Below, piece after piece: positions 17,467 through 25,823 of a stretch of DNA of 64,000 nucleotides. The DNA is from Pseudomonas oryzihabitans. Its GTDB lineage: Bacteria; Pseudomonadota; Gammaproteobacteria; Pseudomonadales; Pseudomonadaceae. The position numbers and the translations under genes were made by a program. The notes beneath the pieces are model-generated. The model was not told the origin of the DNA, did not search any database, and saw nothing but the letters and a program-made list of their open reading frames with translations. How positions within the stretch are numbered: position 1 is the first letter of the stretch; each line of letters starts with the position of its first letter. The stretch lies in NCBI RefSeq assembly GCF_007665395.1, contig NZ_VDND01000001.1:186001-250000 (forward strand), written 5' to 3'.

Positions 17467-18198
17467 ATGAATTCCTTGTCCAGTGATGTCCGATTGCCGC
17501 TGTACCAGCGCCTGCGTGACCAATTGGCTGAGCAGATCGCCAATAATCGCTGGCGTCCGGGGGAGGCGATCCCTACCGAAGCGGCGCTGTCTGCAGAATA
17601 TCAGCTGTCCACCGGCACGGTGCGCAAAGCGATTGATGCGTTAGTCAGTGAGGGCATTCTGGAACGTCAGCAAGGGCGCGGGACGTTCATTCGACGGGCG
17701 CAGTTTCAATCCTCCCTGTTCCGCTTCTTCCGATTCCAGACTGTTTCCGGTGAGCGCCAGGTCCCGGAGAGTCGCATCCTCTCGATCGAGCCCGTTGCAG
17801 CACCTTCGGCCGTAGCGCAAGCGCTAGGGTTGCCCGCCGATGCGCCGGTCATTCGTATTGTCCGTGTGCGTCTGCTCGATGTTAAGCCGGTGCTCGCCGA
17901 AGAAATCTGGTTGCCCCGCCAGCGGTTTCAGGCGCTGCTGGAGATCGACCTCAGCCGCGAAGGGCCGCTGCTGTATCCGATCTACGAAGAAGTGTGCGGA
18001 CAGGTTGTTGCATCGGCCGAAGAAACGCTAACCGCTGAATCGGTGAATGACGTGCAGGCCCGATTGCTCCAGGTAGCGGTCAACAGTCCGGTGATCGTGA
18101 TCGAGCGTTTGGCCCGCGATTACGCGGGTAACCCGCTGGAATGGCGTCGCTCGCGCGGCCACGCGGAGCATTTCCGCTACAGCGTGGATATTCGCTAA
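17467..18198 (+). CDS. GntR-family regulator, HutC/UTRA subfamily
   Basis: 243 residues. N-terminal winged helix LPLYQRLRDQLAEQIANNRWRPGEAIPTEAALSAEY (about 10-45) with the recognition helix region TGTVRKAIDALVSEGILERQQGRGTFI, then a UTRA ligand-binding domain with VIRIVRVRLLDVKPVLAEEIWLP and the C-terminal VIVIERLARDYAGNPLEWRRS signature. It probably represses the three genes behind it in response to a pathway metabolite. Codon choice (more TTG, GAT, AAT) differs from the surrounding operons and is shared with the next three genes. Confidence 0.9.
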   Translation: MNSLSSDVRLPLYQRLRDQLAEQIANNRWRPGEAIPTEAALSAEYQLSTGTVRKAIDALVSEGILERQQGRGTFIRRAQFQSSLFRFFRFQTVSGERQVPESRILSIEPVAAPSAVAQALGLPADAPVIRIVRVRLLDVKPVLAEEIWLPRQRFQALLEIDLSREGPLLYPIYEEVCGQVVASAEETLTAESVNDVQARLLQVAVNSPVIVIERLARDYAGNPLEWRRSRGHAEHFRYSVDIR

Positions 18199-18332
18199 CG
18201 CCTGTCTGGGTAGCGAAGCCTTCTGCGGCGGCTAGATCGCCGCCCGATTGCTGTTTGTTTGCCAACGTTGACCCTGTCGCGGTGGGGTTGGGCGTCGGCT
18301 GCCTGGCAGTAGCATCTATAAGGATAAGAATC

Positions 18333-19622
18333 ATGTTCAGCTGGTATCGCCAGATCACTCCTCGTGAGCGCAAGACATTCTGGGCCTGCTTCGGCGGATG
18401 GTCGCTCGACGCGCTGGAAGTACAGATGTTCGGTCTGGCGATTCCGGCGCTGATTGCCGCTTTCGCGCTGACCAAGGGCGATGCCGGATTGATCAGCGGC
18501 GTTACCCTTGTCACCTCGGCACTCGGTGGCTGGGTGGGTGGGACGTTGTCTGACCGCTACGGCCGTGTGCGCACGTTGCAGTTGATGATCTTGTGGTTCT
18601 CGTTCTTCACCTTTCTCTCGGCTTTCGTCACGGGCTTCAATCAGCTCTTGGTGGTCAAGGCGCTGCAGGGTTTCGGGCTTGGCGGGGAGTGGGCGGCCGG
18701 CGCGGTGCTGATGGCTGAGACGATCAATCCGCACTATCGCGGCAAGGTCATGGGCACTGTACAAAGTGCCTGGGCGGTGGGTTGGGGCCTGGCGGTCGGG
18801 GTGTTCACGCTGATCTATACCTCGGTGCCGCAGGACATGGCCTGGCGTGCGATGTTCCTTGTCGGGTTGCTGCCGTCGTTCCTGATCATCTGGGTGCGTC
18901 GTAACGTCGAGGAGCCGGACAGCTTCCGGCGTCTGCAAGAAGACAACGCCATTCCGCAGAGTTTCTTCAAGTCGCTCGCGGGCATTTTTCGCCCGGAACT
19001 GATTCGCGTGACCCTGTTTGGCGGCCTGTTGGGACTGGGCGCGCACGGTGGCTATCACGCGGTAATGACCTGGCTACCGACTTTCCTCAAGACCGAGCGC
19101 AATCTGTCTGTGCTGAACTCGGGCGGCTATCTGGCGGTGATCATCTTCGCCTTCTGGTGTGGTTGTGTGGCCAGCGGTTATTTGATCGATCGCATTGGCC
19201 GTCGTAAGAATATCGTGCTGTTTGCCCTGTGCTGCGTGGTCACGGTGCAGTGCTACGTATTTTTGCCGCTGACCAATACGCAGATGCTGTTCCTGGGGTT
19301 CCCGTTGGGGTTCTTCGCCGCCGGCATCCCGGCCAGTCTGGGAGCATTCTTCAACGAACTTTACCCTGCCGATGTACGCGGCGCCGGCGTTGGCTTTTGC
19401 TACAACTTTGGCCGGGTGCTGTCCGCTGTCTTTCCATTCCTGGTCGGGCACATGAGTGATTCCATGTCGCTGGGTTCAGCGATAGGTATCGATGCCGGAA
19501 TCGCCTACGGCGTGGGAGTGCTTGCCGCACTTTGCCTGCCTGAAACCCGGGGCAGGGACCTTGCAGCCAATGCCACCTCCGTTCCGGCCAATATCAACGG
19601 CAATCAGCGCGCTCGGGCGTGA
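18333..19622 (+). CDS. MFS transporter of the organic acid/sialate:H+ symporter type
   Basis: 429 residues with twelve predicted membrane spans. The A-loop motif GGTLSDRYGRVRTL between helices 2 and 3, GFGLGGEWAAGAVLMAE in helix 4-5 and the central loop RRNVEEPDSFR place it among sugar-acid, sialic acid or aromatic acid symporters. Start at 18333 (MFSWYRQITPRERKTF) has AAGGATAA eight bases upstream; the open frame upstream is non-coding leader. It lies 134 bp behind the GntR gene and 28 bp before the amidohydrolase. Confidence 0.88.
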   Translation: MFSWYRQITPRERKTFWACFGGWSLDALEVQMFGLAIPALIAAFALTKGDAGLISGVTLVTSALGGWVGGTLSDRYGRVRTLQLMILWFSFFTFLSAFVTGFNQLLVVKALQGFGLGGEWAAGAVLMAETINPHYRGKVMGTVQSAWAVGWGLAVGVFTLIYTSVPQDMAWRAMFLVGLLPSFLIIWVRRNVEEPDSFRRLQEDNAIPQSFFKSLAGIFRPELIRVTLFGGLLGLGAHGGYHAVMTWLPTFLKTERNLSVLNSGGYLAVIIFAFWCGCVASGYLIDRIGRRKNIVLFALCCVVTVQCYVFLPLTNTQMLFLGFPLGFFAAGIPASLGAFFNELYPADVRGAGVGFCYNFGRVLSAVFPFLVGHMSDSMSLGSAIGIDAGIAYGVGVLAALCLPETRGRDLAANATSVPANINGNQRARA

Positions 19623-19650
19623 TGATCCCAACTTTCAGTAGATAAAACCC

Positions 19651-20481
19651 ATGTCAGCTCCAAGCCCCAAGTCGATCACCGGCATTGACGCCCATGCCCA
19701 TGTGTTCAGCCGTGATCTGCAGCTGATCGGTGCACGGCGCTACAGTCCTGAGTACGACGCCACGCTTGACCAGTACCTTGAGCATTTGCAAACGCATGGT
19801 CTGAGTCACGGTGTATTGGTGCAACCAAGTTTCCTTGGCACCGACAATAGCTACCTGTTGGCGGCGTTGAAGCAAGCACCTCGGCAGTTGCGCGGTGTGG
19901 TAGTGCTGGAGCCAGGCATCAGTCGTTCTACCTTGAATGACATGGCTCAACTGGGCGTGGTCGGCGTGCGCCTGAACCTGATCGGCAAGGCGTTACCTGA
20001 TTTTCGTGACAGCGCCTGGCAAGGGTTCTTCAGGGATATCGCTGATCTCGACTGGCATGTCGAGTTGCACCGGGAAGTCAAGGATCTGCCGGGCTTGATC
20101 CAGCAACTGACGCCGTTCGGCGTGAGATTGGTGATCGATCACTTTGGGCGGCCGGACGCGAATGCGGGTCTCGATCAGCCCGGGTTTGGCGAGTTGCTTG
20201 AGGCCGGATCGAAAGGTTTGATCTGGATCAAGGTATCGGGAATCTATCGTCTGGGAGGTACGCCACAACAGAACATTGATTTCGCTCGAAGGGCATTACC
20301 GTTGCTGGAAGAAAGCTTTGGCCTGCATCGGTTGGTATGGGGTAGCGACTGGCCGCATACGCAGCATGAGCAAAGCATAGGTTTCGCCACCGTCGTCGAA
20401 CAGTTGCAAGCCCTGGAGCTTTCGGCGCAAGCCAGCGCCTCGCTGCTGGTGCAAGCGCCTCGCAGATTATTTGGTTTCTAA
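19651..20481 (+). CDS. Amidohydrolase-2 family metal-dependent hydrolase
   Basis: 276-residue TIM-barrel hydrolase related to 2-pyrone-4,6-dicarboxylate lactonase, sulfomuconolactone hydrolase and related lactonases. The metal site is visible: GIDAHAHVF at the N-terminus (HxH), RLVIDHFGRPD near residue 165 and the C-terminal catalytic Asp in LVWGSDWPHTQ. Cytoplasmic. Between an MFS carrier and a GntP permease it most likely hydrolyses a lactone or acid derived from an imported sugar acid; substrate not determinable. No strong ribosome site precedes the ATG. Confidence 0.85.
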   Translation: MSAPSPKSITGIDAHAHVFSRDLQLIGARRYSPEYDATLDQYLEHLQTHGLSHGVLVQPSFLGTDNSYLLAALKQAPRQLRGVVVLEPGISRSTLNDMAQLGVVGVRLNLIGKALPDFRDSAWQGFFRDIADLDWHVELHREVKDLPGLIQQLTPFGVRLVIDHFGRPDANAGLDQPGFGELLEAGSKGLIWIKVSGIYRLGGTPQQNIDFARRALPLLEESFGLHRLVWGSDWPHTQHEQSIGFATVVEQLQALELSAQASASLLVQAPRRLFGF

Positions 20482-20570
20482 AAAGACGAACGCTGCAACT
20501 TAGCCGTTGCAGATGCCATTCACCTCATCCACTTACAAGAGTTTGGCACCAGCCCAACCGAGAACCTTTC

Positions 20571-21947
20571 ATGACTCCCTTAGATATAGATCTGTTACTG
20601 ACTGCATTGATCAGCGTCCTGGTGCTGGTAGCGCTGATCGTCTCGCGCCTCAAAATGCACCCGCTGCTGGCTTTGCTGGTAGTTTCCGTCGGCGTAGGCT
20701 TTGCAACCGGTATGGAGCCAGATCGCATCGTCTCGCAACTGGTCACCGGCGCCGGCAAGACACTGGGGGCAGTGGGGGTGGTCATCGCGCTGGGGGCGAT
20801 GCTCGGCAAAATACTTGCGGACGCCGGCGTCACCGAGCAGATTGCTGCGGTCATCCTCAAGCGCACATCGGATCGGATGATTCCGTGGGCGATGATGATG
20901 GTCGCGTTTGTCATTGGCATTCCGATGTTTTTCGAGGTCGGCCTGGTGATCATGCTGCCGCTGATCTTCAGCGTGGCGCGCAAGCTGGAAAGTCAGGCGC
21001 GCTTCAAGGGTTCAGCGTATGTCTATGTGGGCGTCCCGGTGATTGCCGCACTGGCCGCCATGCACGGTATGGTCCCGCCGCACCCTGGCCCGTTGACGGC
21101 CATCGCCGCGCTGAAAACCTCGGTCGGGCCGACCATGCTCTATGGTTTCCTGGCGGCTATCCCGGCCATGATTTTAGGCGGCCCACTGTATGGCGCGTTC
21201 ATTTCCCCGCGCATGAGCACTCGGCCCGATCAGGTGTTGCTGGATCAGTTCACCCTGGCTGAAAAAGCCGACGATAAACCAAGCCCCAGCGTATACCTTG
21301 GCGTGCTGGCAGCCTTGCTGCCGGCGATCCTGATGCTGATTCATGCCGTCGCCGAGATGGTATTGGCCAAGGACAATGCGCTACTGAAAATGGCCGGTTT
21401 CCTCGGTAATCCGCTGATAGCGATGCTGCTGGGCGTGCTGTTCGCTGGGGCGAGTCTGGTACTCGCACGCGGCGGCGATGCGGAGCAATTGCGCGAATCG
21501 CTGGGCAAGAGCCTCAAGCCAATCGCCTCGATCATCATGATCATCGCCGGCGGCGGTGCATTTCAGCAACTGCTGACCAGCGCCAAGGTGGGCGATGCGA
21601 TTGTGCACCTGACTCAGCAGTCGGCGTTCCCTCCGCTGGTCCTCGGTTGGTTGATCGCCATGTTGCTTTCGGTCTCTACCGGTTCCGCCACGGTAGGTAT
21701 CGTCGGGGCTGCCGGCTTGCTGGCGCCGCTTGCCGGTGCTGATCCCACCCTTAACCTGCCGCTGCTGGCCTTGTCCATTGGCTGTGGCTCGCTGTTCTTC
21801 AACTACGCCAACCATGCAGGGTTCTGGATGGTGAAGGAATCCTTCGGCATGACGATGGGCGAAGCCACCAAGACGATTTCGGTGGTGCAATCGATCGTCG
21901 CCGTGGTCGGTTTGATTGTGGTGTTGCTGTTGAACGTGGTCGTGTAA
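20571..21947 (+). CDS. GntP-family permease
   Basis: 458 residues, strongly hydrophobic with about 12-14 membrane segments. GntP family marks include HPLLALLVVSVGVGFATGM near the start, GVVIALGAMLGKILADAGVTEQIA, PHPGPLTAIAALK and SVSTGSATVGIVGAAGLLAPL. Family members take up gluconate, glycerate or other hydroxy acids with protons. It closes the low-GC gene set, and a strong hairpin follows its stop. Confidence 0.9.
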   Translation: MTPLDIDLLLTALISVLVLVALIVSRLKMHPLLALLVVSVGVGFATGMEPDRIVSQLVTGAGKTLGAVGVVIALGAMLGKILADAGVTEQIAAVILKRTSDRMIPWAMMMVAFVIGIPMFFEVGLVIMLPLIFSVARKLESQARFKGSAYVYVGVPVIAALAAMHGMVPPHPGPLTAIAALKTSVGPTMLYGFLAAIPAMILGGPLYGAFISPRMSTRPDQVLLDQFTLAEKADDKPSPSVYLGVLAALLPAILMLIHAVAEMVLAKDNALLKMAGFLGNPLIAMLLGVLFAGASLVLARGGDAEQLRESLGKSLKPIASIIMIIAGGGAFQQLLTSAKVGDAIVHLTQQSAFPPLVLGWLIAMLLSVSTGSATVGIVGAAGLLAPLAGADPTLNLPLLALSIGCGSLFFNYANHAGFWMVKESFGMTMGEATKTISVVQSIVAVVGLIVVLLLNVVV

Positions 21948-21956
21948 TGAGCTGAG

Positions 21957-21979
21957 GCGGCGTCGAATCAGGACGCCGC
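21957..21979 (+). terminator. Hairpin after the GntP gene, possible terminator
   Basis: GCGGCGTC (21957-21964) and GACGCCGC (21972-21979) form a perfect eight-pair stem with a seven-base loop ten bases after the permease stop. No T-run follows, so it may be a Rho-dependent end or an RNA-stabilising hairpin. Confidence 0.45.
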
Positions 21980-22049
21980 TATCTGTGAAACCCCTTATCC
22001 GAACGGGCGCCGCTCGGCACCCGTCCCTCCCTGGGCGCCATCCGCCCGT

Positions 22050-22520
22050 TCAGATGGGCAACAGTCCCTCGGTCTTGACTTCGTTCAGCACGAAAAAGGT
22101 GCGCACCTGGCGCACGCCGGGCAGGGCGATCAGCCGTTCGCTGTGCAGGCGATTGAAGGCGGCGATGTCCTTGACCCTGAGCTTGATGAAGTAATCCACG
22201 TCCCCGGCCACCAAGTAGCACTCGAGCACTGGTGGCAGGGCGCGCGCGGCCGCCTCGAAGGCCTGGAAGGATTCCGGGGTCGACCGGTCCAGCACCACGC
22301 CCACCAGCACCGCCGTCTCCCGCTGCACGGCCTTGGGATCGACCTGGGCCCTGACGCCGGTGATGACGCCGCTGTCGAACAGCTTGCGGGTGTGGTTCCA
22401 GCAGGCGCTCGGACTGAGGGACACCTGGCGTGCCAGCTCGGCATTGCTCAGGCGCCCGTCCTGTTGCAGCGCCCTCAGGATCTTGCGTTCGACCGGAGTG
22501 AGTTCCGCGGTATCGCTCAT
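22050..22520 (-). CDS. acdR: Lrp/AsnC-family regulator, probable AcdR of the ACC deaminase gene
   Basis: 156 residues. N-terminal helix-turn-helix ELTPVERKILRALQQDGRLSNAELARQVSLSPSACWNHTRKL and a C-terminal RAM/AsnC ligand-binding domain (VLECYLVAGDVDYFIKLRV). Start at 22520 is supported by AAGAATCTTTCG/GGAGAATC-type purines upstream; the frame extends further upstream only through the operator region. It is divergent from the acdS gene, with a large dyad between, the known arrangement of acdR and acdS in plant-associated pseudomonads. It probably binds that dyad. Confidence 0.85.
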   Translation of the reverse strand: MSDTAELTPVERKILRALQQDGRLSNAELARQVSLSPSACWNHTRKLFDSGVITGVRAQVDPKAVQRETAVLVGVVLDRSTPESFQAFEAAARALPPVLECYLVAGDVDYFIKLRVKDIAAFNRLHSERLIALPGVRQVRTFFVLNEVKTEGLLPI

Positions 22521-22547
22521 CGAAAGATTCTCCTTCAGCAGCGGGAA

Positions 22548-22587
22548 TTTCCAGAATGTCTGGGCGTTACGTCCAGCATTCTGGAAA
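22548..22587. promoter_or_regulatory. Large nested dyad between acdR and acdS, probable regulator site
   Basis: TTTCCAGAATG (22548-22558) and CATTCTGGAAA (22577-22587) are perfect 11-base inverted arms. Inside them CTGGGCG and CGTCCAG form a second, nearly perfect pair, so the whole 40 bp is one nested dyad. It sits midway between the two divergent starts. An Lrp-type octamer or dimer binding here is the obvious reading. Confidence 0.7.
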
Positions 22588-22680
22588 GGAAAGCAGCTTT
22601 CGTACCGCACATTAGAAAGCACCTTCTCCAGGGCTTTGCCTAGCATGGATGGCGTCCTTTCAACCCCTGGAGTCGCCACC

Positions 22681-23694
22681 ATGTCCCTGGATCTCGAAAA
22701 GCGCTTTCCCCGAGTCAAGCTCGGCTATTTCCCGTCCCCGCTGCACAAGCTGGAGCGCCTGTCGAAGGACCTCGGTATCGAACTCTGGGCCAAGCGTGAC
22801 GACGTCTCGTCCGGTCTCGCCTACGGCGGCAACAAGGTGCGCAAGCTGGAATGGCTGGCGGCCGATGCCCTGGCGCAGGGCTGCGATACCCTGGTGTCCA
22901 TCGGCAACATCCAGTCCAACCACACGCGTCAGGTCGCGGCCGTCGCCGCGGTGCTGGGCATGAAGTGCCGACTGGTCCAGGAGGAGTGGACCAAGTGGGA
23001 AGACCCGGTCTACGACAAGGTCGGCAATATCCTGCTGTCCCGCCTCATGGGCGCCCAGACGCTGCTGGAAGGCGAGGGCTATTCCACCGCGGTGAAGGCC
23101 ACCTGGGAGCGCGCCCTTGACGAGGTGCGGCGCGAGGGCGGCAAGCCCTACGCCATTCCCGCCGGTGCTTCGGACCATCCCCTGGGTGGCCTCGGCTATG
23201 CCCATTTCGCCGATGAGCTGGCCGCCCAGGAGCGCGAGCAGGGCGTCTTCTTCGATACCGTGGTCACGGCCACCTGCACCGGTTCCACCCAGGGCGGCAT
23301 GGTGGTGGGCTTTCGCGCCCAGGAGCGGGAACGCCGGTTGATCGGCATAGACACCGCCGCCGATGCCGAGATGACCCGCGCTGCGGTGACCAAGATCGCG
23401 CGCAATACCGCCGAGATGATTGGCCTGAAGCAGGAGATCCGCGACGAGGACGTCATCATCGATCCGCGCTTCTGCGGTCCGGACTACGGCCTGCCGGACG
23501 GCCCCACCGTCGAGGCCATCCGCTACACCGCGCAGATGGAGGGGATGCTCACTGATCCGGTCTACGAGGGCAAATCCATGGCCGGGCTGATCGCCATGGC
23601 GCGCAGCGGCGAGATCGCCAAGGGTAGCCGGGTGCTCTATGTCCACCTTGGCGGCGCACCGGCGCTCAACGCCTACCACAACGCCTTCGCCTGA
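22681..23694 (+). CDS. acdS: 1-aminocyclopropane-1-carboxylate (ACC) deaminase
   Basis: 337 residues, fold II PLP enzyme that breaks ACC into ammonia and 2-oxobutanoate. The PLP lysine lies in YGGNKVRKLEW and the substrate Ser in NIQSNHTRQVAAVAA. The two residues that separate true ACC deaminase from D-cysteine desulfhydrase are both of the deaminase type: Glu in DPVYEGKSM (residue 296; family number 295) and Leu in VHLGGAPALN (residue 323; family 322). The divergent Lrp-type regulator strengthens the call. Product 2-oxobutanoate and ammonia feed central metabolism; ACC lowering also affects plant ethylene. Confidence 0.88.
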   Translation: MSLDLEKRFPRVKLGYFPSPLHKLERLSKDLGIELWAKRDDVSSGLAYGGNKVRKLEWLAADALAQGCDTLVSIGNIQSNHTRQVAAVAAVLGMKCRLVQEEWTKWEDPVYDKVGNILLSRLMGAQTLLEGEGYSTAVKATWERALDEVRREGGKPYAIPAGASDHPLGGLGYAHFADELAAQEREQGVFFDTVVTATCTGSTQGGMVVGFRAQERERRLIGIDTAADAEMTRAAVTKIARNTAEMIGLKQEIRDEDVIIDPRFCGPDYGLPDGPTVEAIRYTAQMEGMLTDPVYEGKSMAGLIAMARSGEIAKGSRVLYVHLGGAPALNAYHNAFA

Positions 23695-23728
23695 GCCCAG
23701 GCCACGACCGGTCAGGAGGAGGTCCGGC

Positions 23729-24127
23729 ATGACGAGCCAACCCTGGACAGCGGTAGACGACCTGCGGCCAGCCGTGGCGCTGGTCATCCTGCATGGCGCT
23801 CTCGACCCCACGATGACGGCTGAATTGCGCAACGGGTTACCCGGTTGCAGCGACCTTCCGCTGCTGCAACTGGAGGACGCCGCTGGGTTGCACGAGGAGT
23901 GGCTGGCGCAGGGGGCGCACAGCCGGATCGTGGGGCTGTTGTCCCGGCTGGGCGGCGATTGCCTGCTGCTGGCGGTCGAGCCGGAGGGCTCGACCGAGCT
24001 GGAATGGCTGGGATCGGTCGCCGGTCAGCGCCTGCAACGTTTCACCAGCGGCACGTCGACGACCGAGCTGATCGCCCGCCTGCAACGGCTCAGACGCGAA
24101 CGCCTGCTGGCGGTGTTGCCGCTTTGA
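23729..24127 (+). CDS. Hypothetical protein (132 residues) co-directional with acdS
   Basis: Begins 34 bp after acdS behind an excellent AGGAGGAGG site, so it is probably translated from the acdS message. Sequence MTSQPWTAVDDLRPAVALVILHG... is Leu-rich with alternating hydrophobic strands and charged helices, no signal peptide, no membrane span and no motif I recognise. The C-terminal LIARLQRLRRERLLAVLPL is amphipathic and basic. It converges on hipA with only 24 bp between the stops. Confidence 0.7.
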   Translation: MTSQPWTAVDDLRPAVALVILHGALDPTMTAELRNGLPGCSDLPLLQLEDAAGLHEEWLAQGAHSRIVGLLSRLGGDCLLLAVEPEGSTELEWLGSVAGQRLQRFTSGTSTTELIARLQRLRRERLLAVLPL

Positions 24128-24151
24128 GCGGAGCCGTCAGCAGCGGGGCCG

Positions 24152-25438
24152 TTAGGCCAGCCGCTCGACCTGTTCGGCGATCAGCGCCCTGATCGCCCGC
24201 AGGCAGCGCAACTCGCCGGCGAAGACCGCCCGCAACGCCGGCCGCGCACCGGCCAGGGTCTGATTTTCCCGCTCGGTCTGTTCCAGCAATTGCTGCGCCT
24301 GGAGTGGCAGACGCTGGCGCAGGCGCTGCAACTGGGCAGCGGCCGGCGAGCGCTTGATGCCCAGCACCTCGGCGGCGTCCAGCAGCCGCTCGCGGTCGAT
24401 GGCGATCAGCCGGCTTTCGCCGAGGATGGGCCAGGCGAGGGTGGTTGCCTCCGGCCAGCGCTGCTGGTCGAAGGCGCGGCTCTCGTAGACGGCGGTGCAG
24501 AGCAGGTCGTAGCAGGGTGCCAGGGTCAGGCCACGGGGCGAGACCAGGAAGCCGAGATTCTTCAGATGGGCATCGGTGTTGCCCACCAGCACATTGAACG
24601 CCAGCCAGTTGAATAGCCGCGTCCGGGTCACGGCAGGTGCCTCGCACAGCAGGGCCAATTCGGCCAGCCGCTCCACGCTGCCGGCCTGGTACTTGAAGTG
24701 CCGATCGAGCCCCAGCATCTGGCAGGCATCGATGCCATGCCGTCGCTGCCAGCCCGTAGCGGTACGGACGCGGTCGAAACGCTCGATCAGATAGACCGGC
24801 TCGGGTACGTAGCGCCGCTCGACGGTGGGAACGCTCAGCCCAGCCATACCCGCCAGCCGCATGATGAACCATTCGTTGATCACCGAATGGGCGAAGGCCT
24901 CGTGGGGATGATCCGGCTTGAGGATATGGGTCGAGGGCAGGGCGCCCACGGGTTCCTGCAGGCCCTGGTCATCGAGGATCACCGCCAGCTTGTGCTGGGC
25001 GCCGGCCAACGACATGCGCTTGAGCGCCTCGTGGGTCAAGGGCAACTGCGGCATGGCTTGGATCCGCCGGGAGAGGTCGGCGTCGCTCAGCGGGCGGCGA
25101 TTCCCCGGGGGCAAGCGCTGGCCCTCGGCGAGCAGGGTAAGGGAGCCGGCCGATTCGGCGCCGTACCAGCCCAGCAGGGCGAAGGCATCGGCGGCATCCA
25201 GCCGCGCGTCCTGGGCGAGCAAGTGGCGCTGGCCTTCCTCCGGCAGCAGATTGTCGAAGTACCACTGCACCGGCCGCTGGGAGCTGCCATCGCGCAGCGG
25301 CTCCGTTTGCAGCGGTAGCTGAGGGCAAAGCCCGAAGGCCCGCCAGCCGGGTTCGTAGCGGAACGACCAGATCCCGTTCTCGTCGCTCAGCCGCCCCACC
25401 AACTGGTCGTCGATCCAGGCCAGGAGTTCGCGTTTCAT
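24152..25438 (-). CDS. hipA: HipA-family serine/threonine kinase toxin
   Basis: 428 residues, close to the usual 440. HipA kinase marks in order: the SLAGAQHKLAVILDD motif (about 155-170), ATP-contacting Lys in STHILKPDH, ERFDR, the catalytic loop GNTDAHLKNLGFL (about 305) and the metal-binding LAPCYDLL. All key catalytic residues appear present, so the toxin should be active; family members phosphorylate aminoacyl-tRNA synthetases and stop growth. The start at 25438 overlaps the end of the antitoxin gene by four bases. Confidence 0.93.
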   Translation of the reverse strand: MKRELLAWIDDQLVGRLSDENGIWSFRYEPGWRAFGLCPQLPLQTEPLRDGSSQRPVQWYFDNLLPEEGQRHLLAQDARLDAADAFALLGWYGAESAGSLTLLAEGQRLPPGNRRPLSDADLSRRIQAMPQLPLTHEALKRMSLAGAQHKLAVILDDQGLQEPVGALPSTHILKPDHPHEAFAHSVINEWFIMRLAGMAGLSVPTVERRYVPEPVYLIERFDRVRTATGWQRRHGIDACQMLGLDRHFKYQAGSVERLAELALLCEAPAVTRTRLFNWLAFNVLVGNTDAHLKNLGFLVSPRGLTLAPCYDLLCTAVYESRAFDQQRWPEATTLAWPILGESRLIAIDRERLLDAAEVLGIKRSPAAAQLQRLRQRLPLQAQQLLEQTERENQTLAGARPALRAVFAGELRCLRAIRALIAEQVERLA

Positions 25439-25686
25439 GGCGTCCCGGCATCCGGCGGAGTATCCAGCTCGGCGGGCAGGTCGACGATCAGCCGCACGCC
25501 CAGGCCGTCGAGCACCTGGAACAACTTGCCCCATTGGACGGTTTCGCCGCCGCGCTCGACCTTGCCGAGGAAGTTCTCGCTGACCCCGAGGCTGCCCGCG
25601 GCATCGTCCTGGCGCAGGGCCTGGGCCTTGCGGGCCTGGCGGACCAGGGCGCCCAAGTCGGCGGCATTCTTGAGTACGATCTGCAT
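25435..25686 (-). CDS. hipB: HipB-type antitoxin, Xre-family DNA-binding protein
   Basis: 83 residues: a helix-turn-helix (ALVRQARKAQALRQDDAAGSLGVSENFLGKVERG, about 13-46) and a short C-terminal tail that would contact HipA. It neutralises HipA and represses the operon by binding inverted repeats ahead of it. Three such repeats stand directly upstream. Translation of hipA is coupled to it by an ATGA overlap. Confidence 0.92.
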   Translation of the reverse strand: MQIVLKNAADLGALVRQARKAQALRQDDAAGSLGVSENFLGKVERGGETVQWGKLFQVLDGLGVRLIVDLPAELDTPPDAGTP

Positions 25687-25692
25687 AAGTAG

Positions 25693-25710
25693 TCCTCACG
25701 AGCGTGAGGA
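25693..25710. promoter_or_regulatory. hip operator O1
   Basis: Perfect dyad TCCTCACG-AG-CGTGAGGA, eight-base arms and two-base centre (25701.5), only six bases before the hipB start. It shares TCCTC and GAGGA ends with the known HipB operator style (TATCC N8 GGATA). Confidence 0.8.
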
Positions 25711-25742
25711 TTATGTTAGCTCAGGGTGCCTGGCGTTGCCAA

Positions 25743-25760
25743 TCCTCACGCTCATGAGGA
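25743..25760. promoter_or_regulatory. hip operator O2
   Basis: TCCTCACG-CT-CATGAGGA, the same dyad with one changed base in the right arm; centre 25751.5, exactly 50 bp from O1. Confidence 0.78.
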
Positions 25761-25792
25761 TTCACCCGATCAAACCGAGAAAACGGTCAGAA

Positions 25793-25810
25793 ACCTTTCG
25801 CTCGTGAGGA
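25793..25810. promoter_or_regulatory. hip operator O3 (half-degenerate)
   Basis: Right arm CGTGAGGA is identical to O1, the left arm ACCTTTCG keeps five of eight bases; centre 25801.5, again exactly 50 bp from O2. It ends 13 bases short of the stop codon of the LysR gene. Confidence 0.65.
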
Positions 25811-25823
25811 TTTTCACCCTGGC

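Noticed and set aside
17236..17523. 95-codon minus-strand frame overlapping the GntR start
   Set aside because: Runs through the GntR promoter and coding start without ribosome site; only its C-terminal part looks protein-like and is listed as a remnant.
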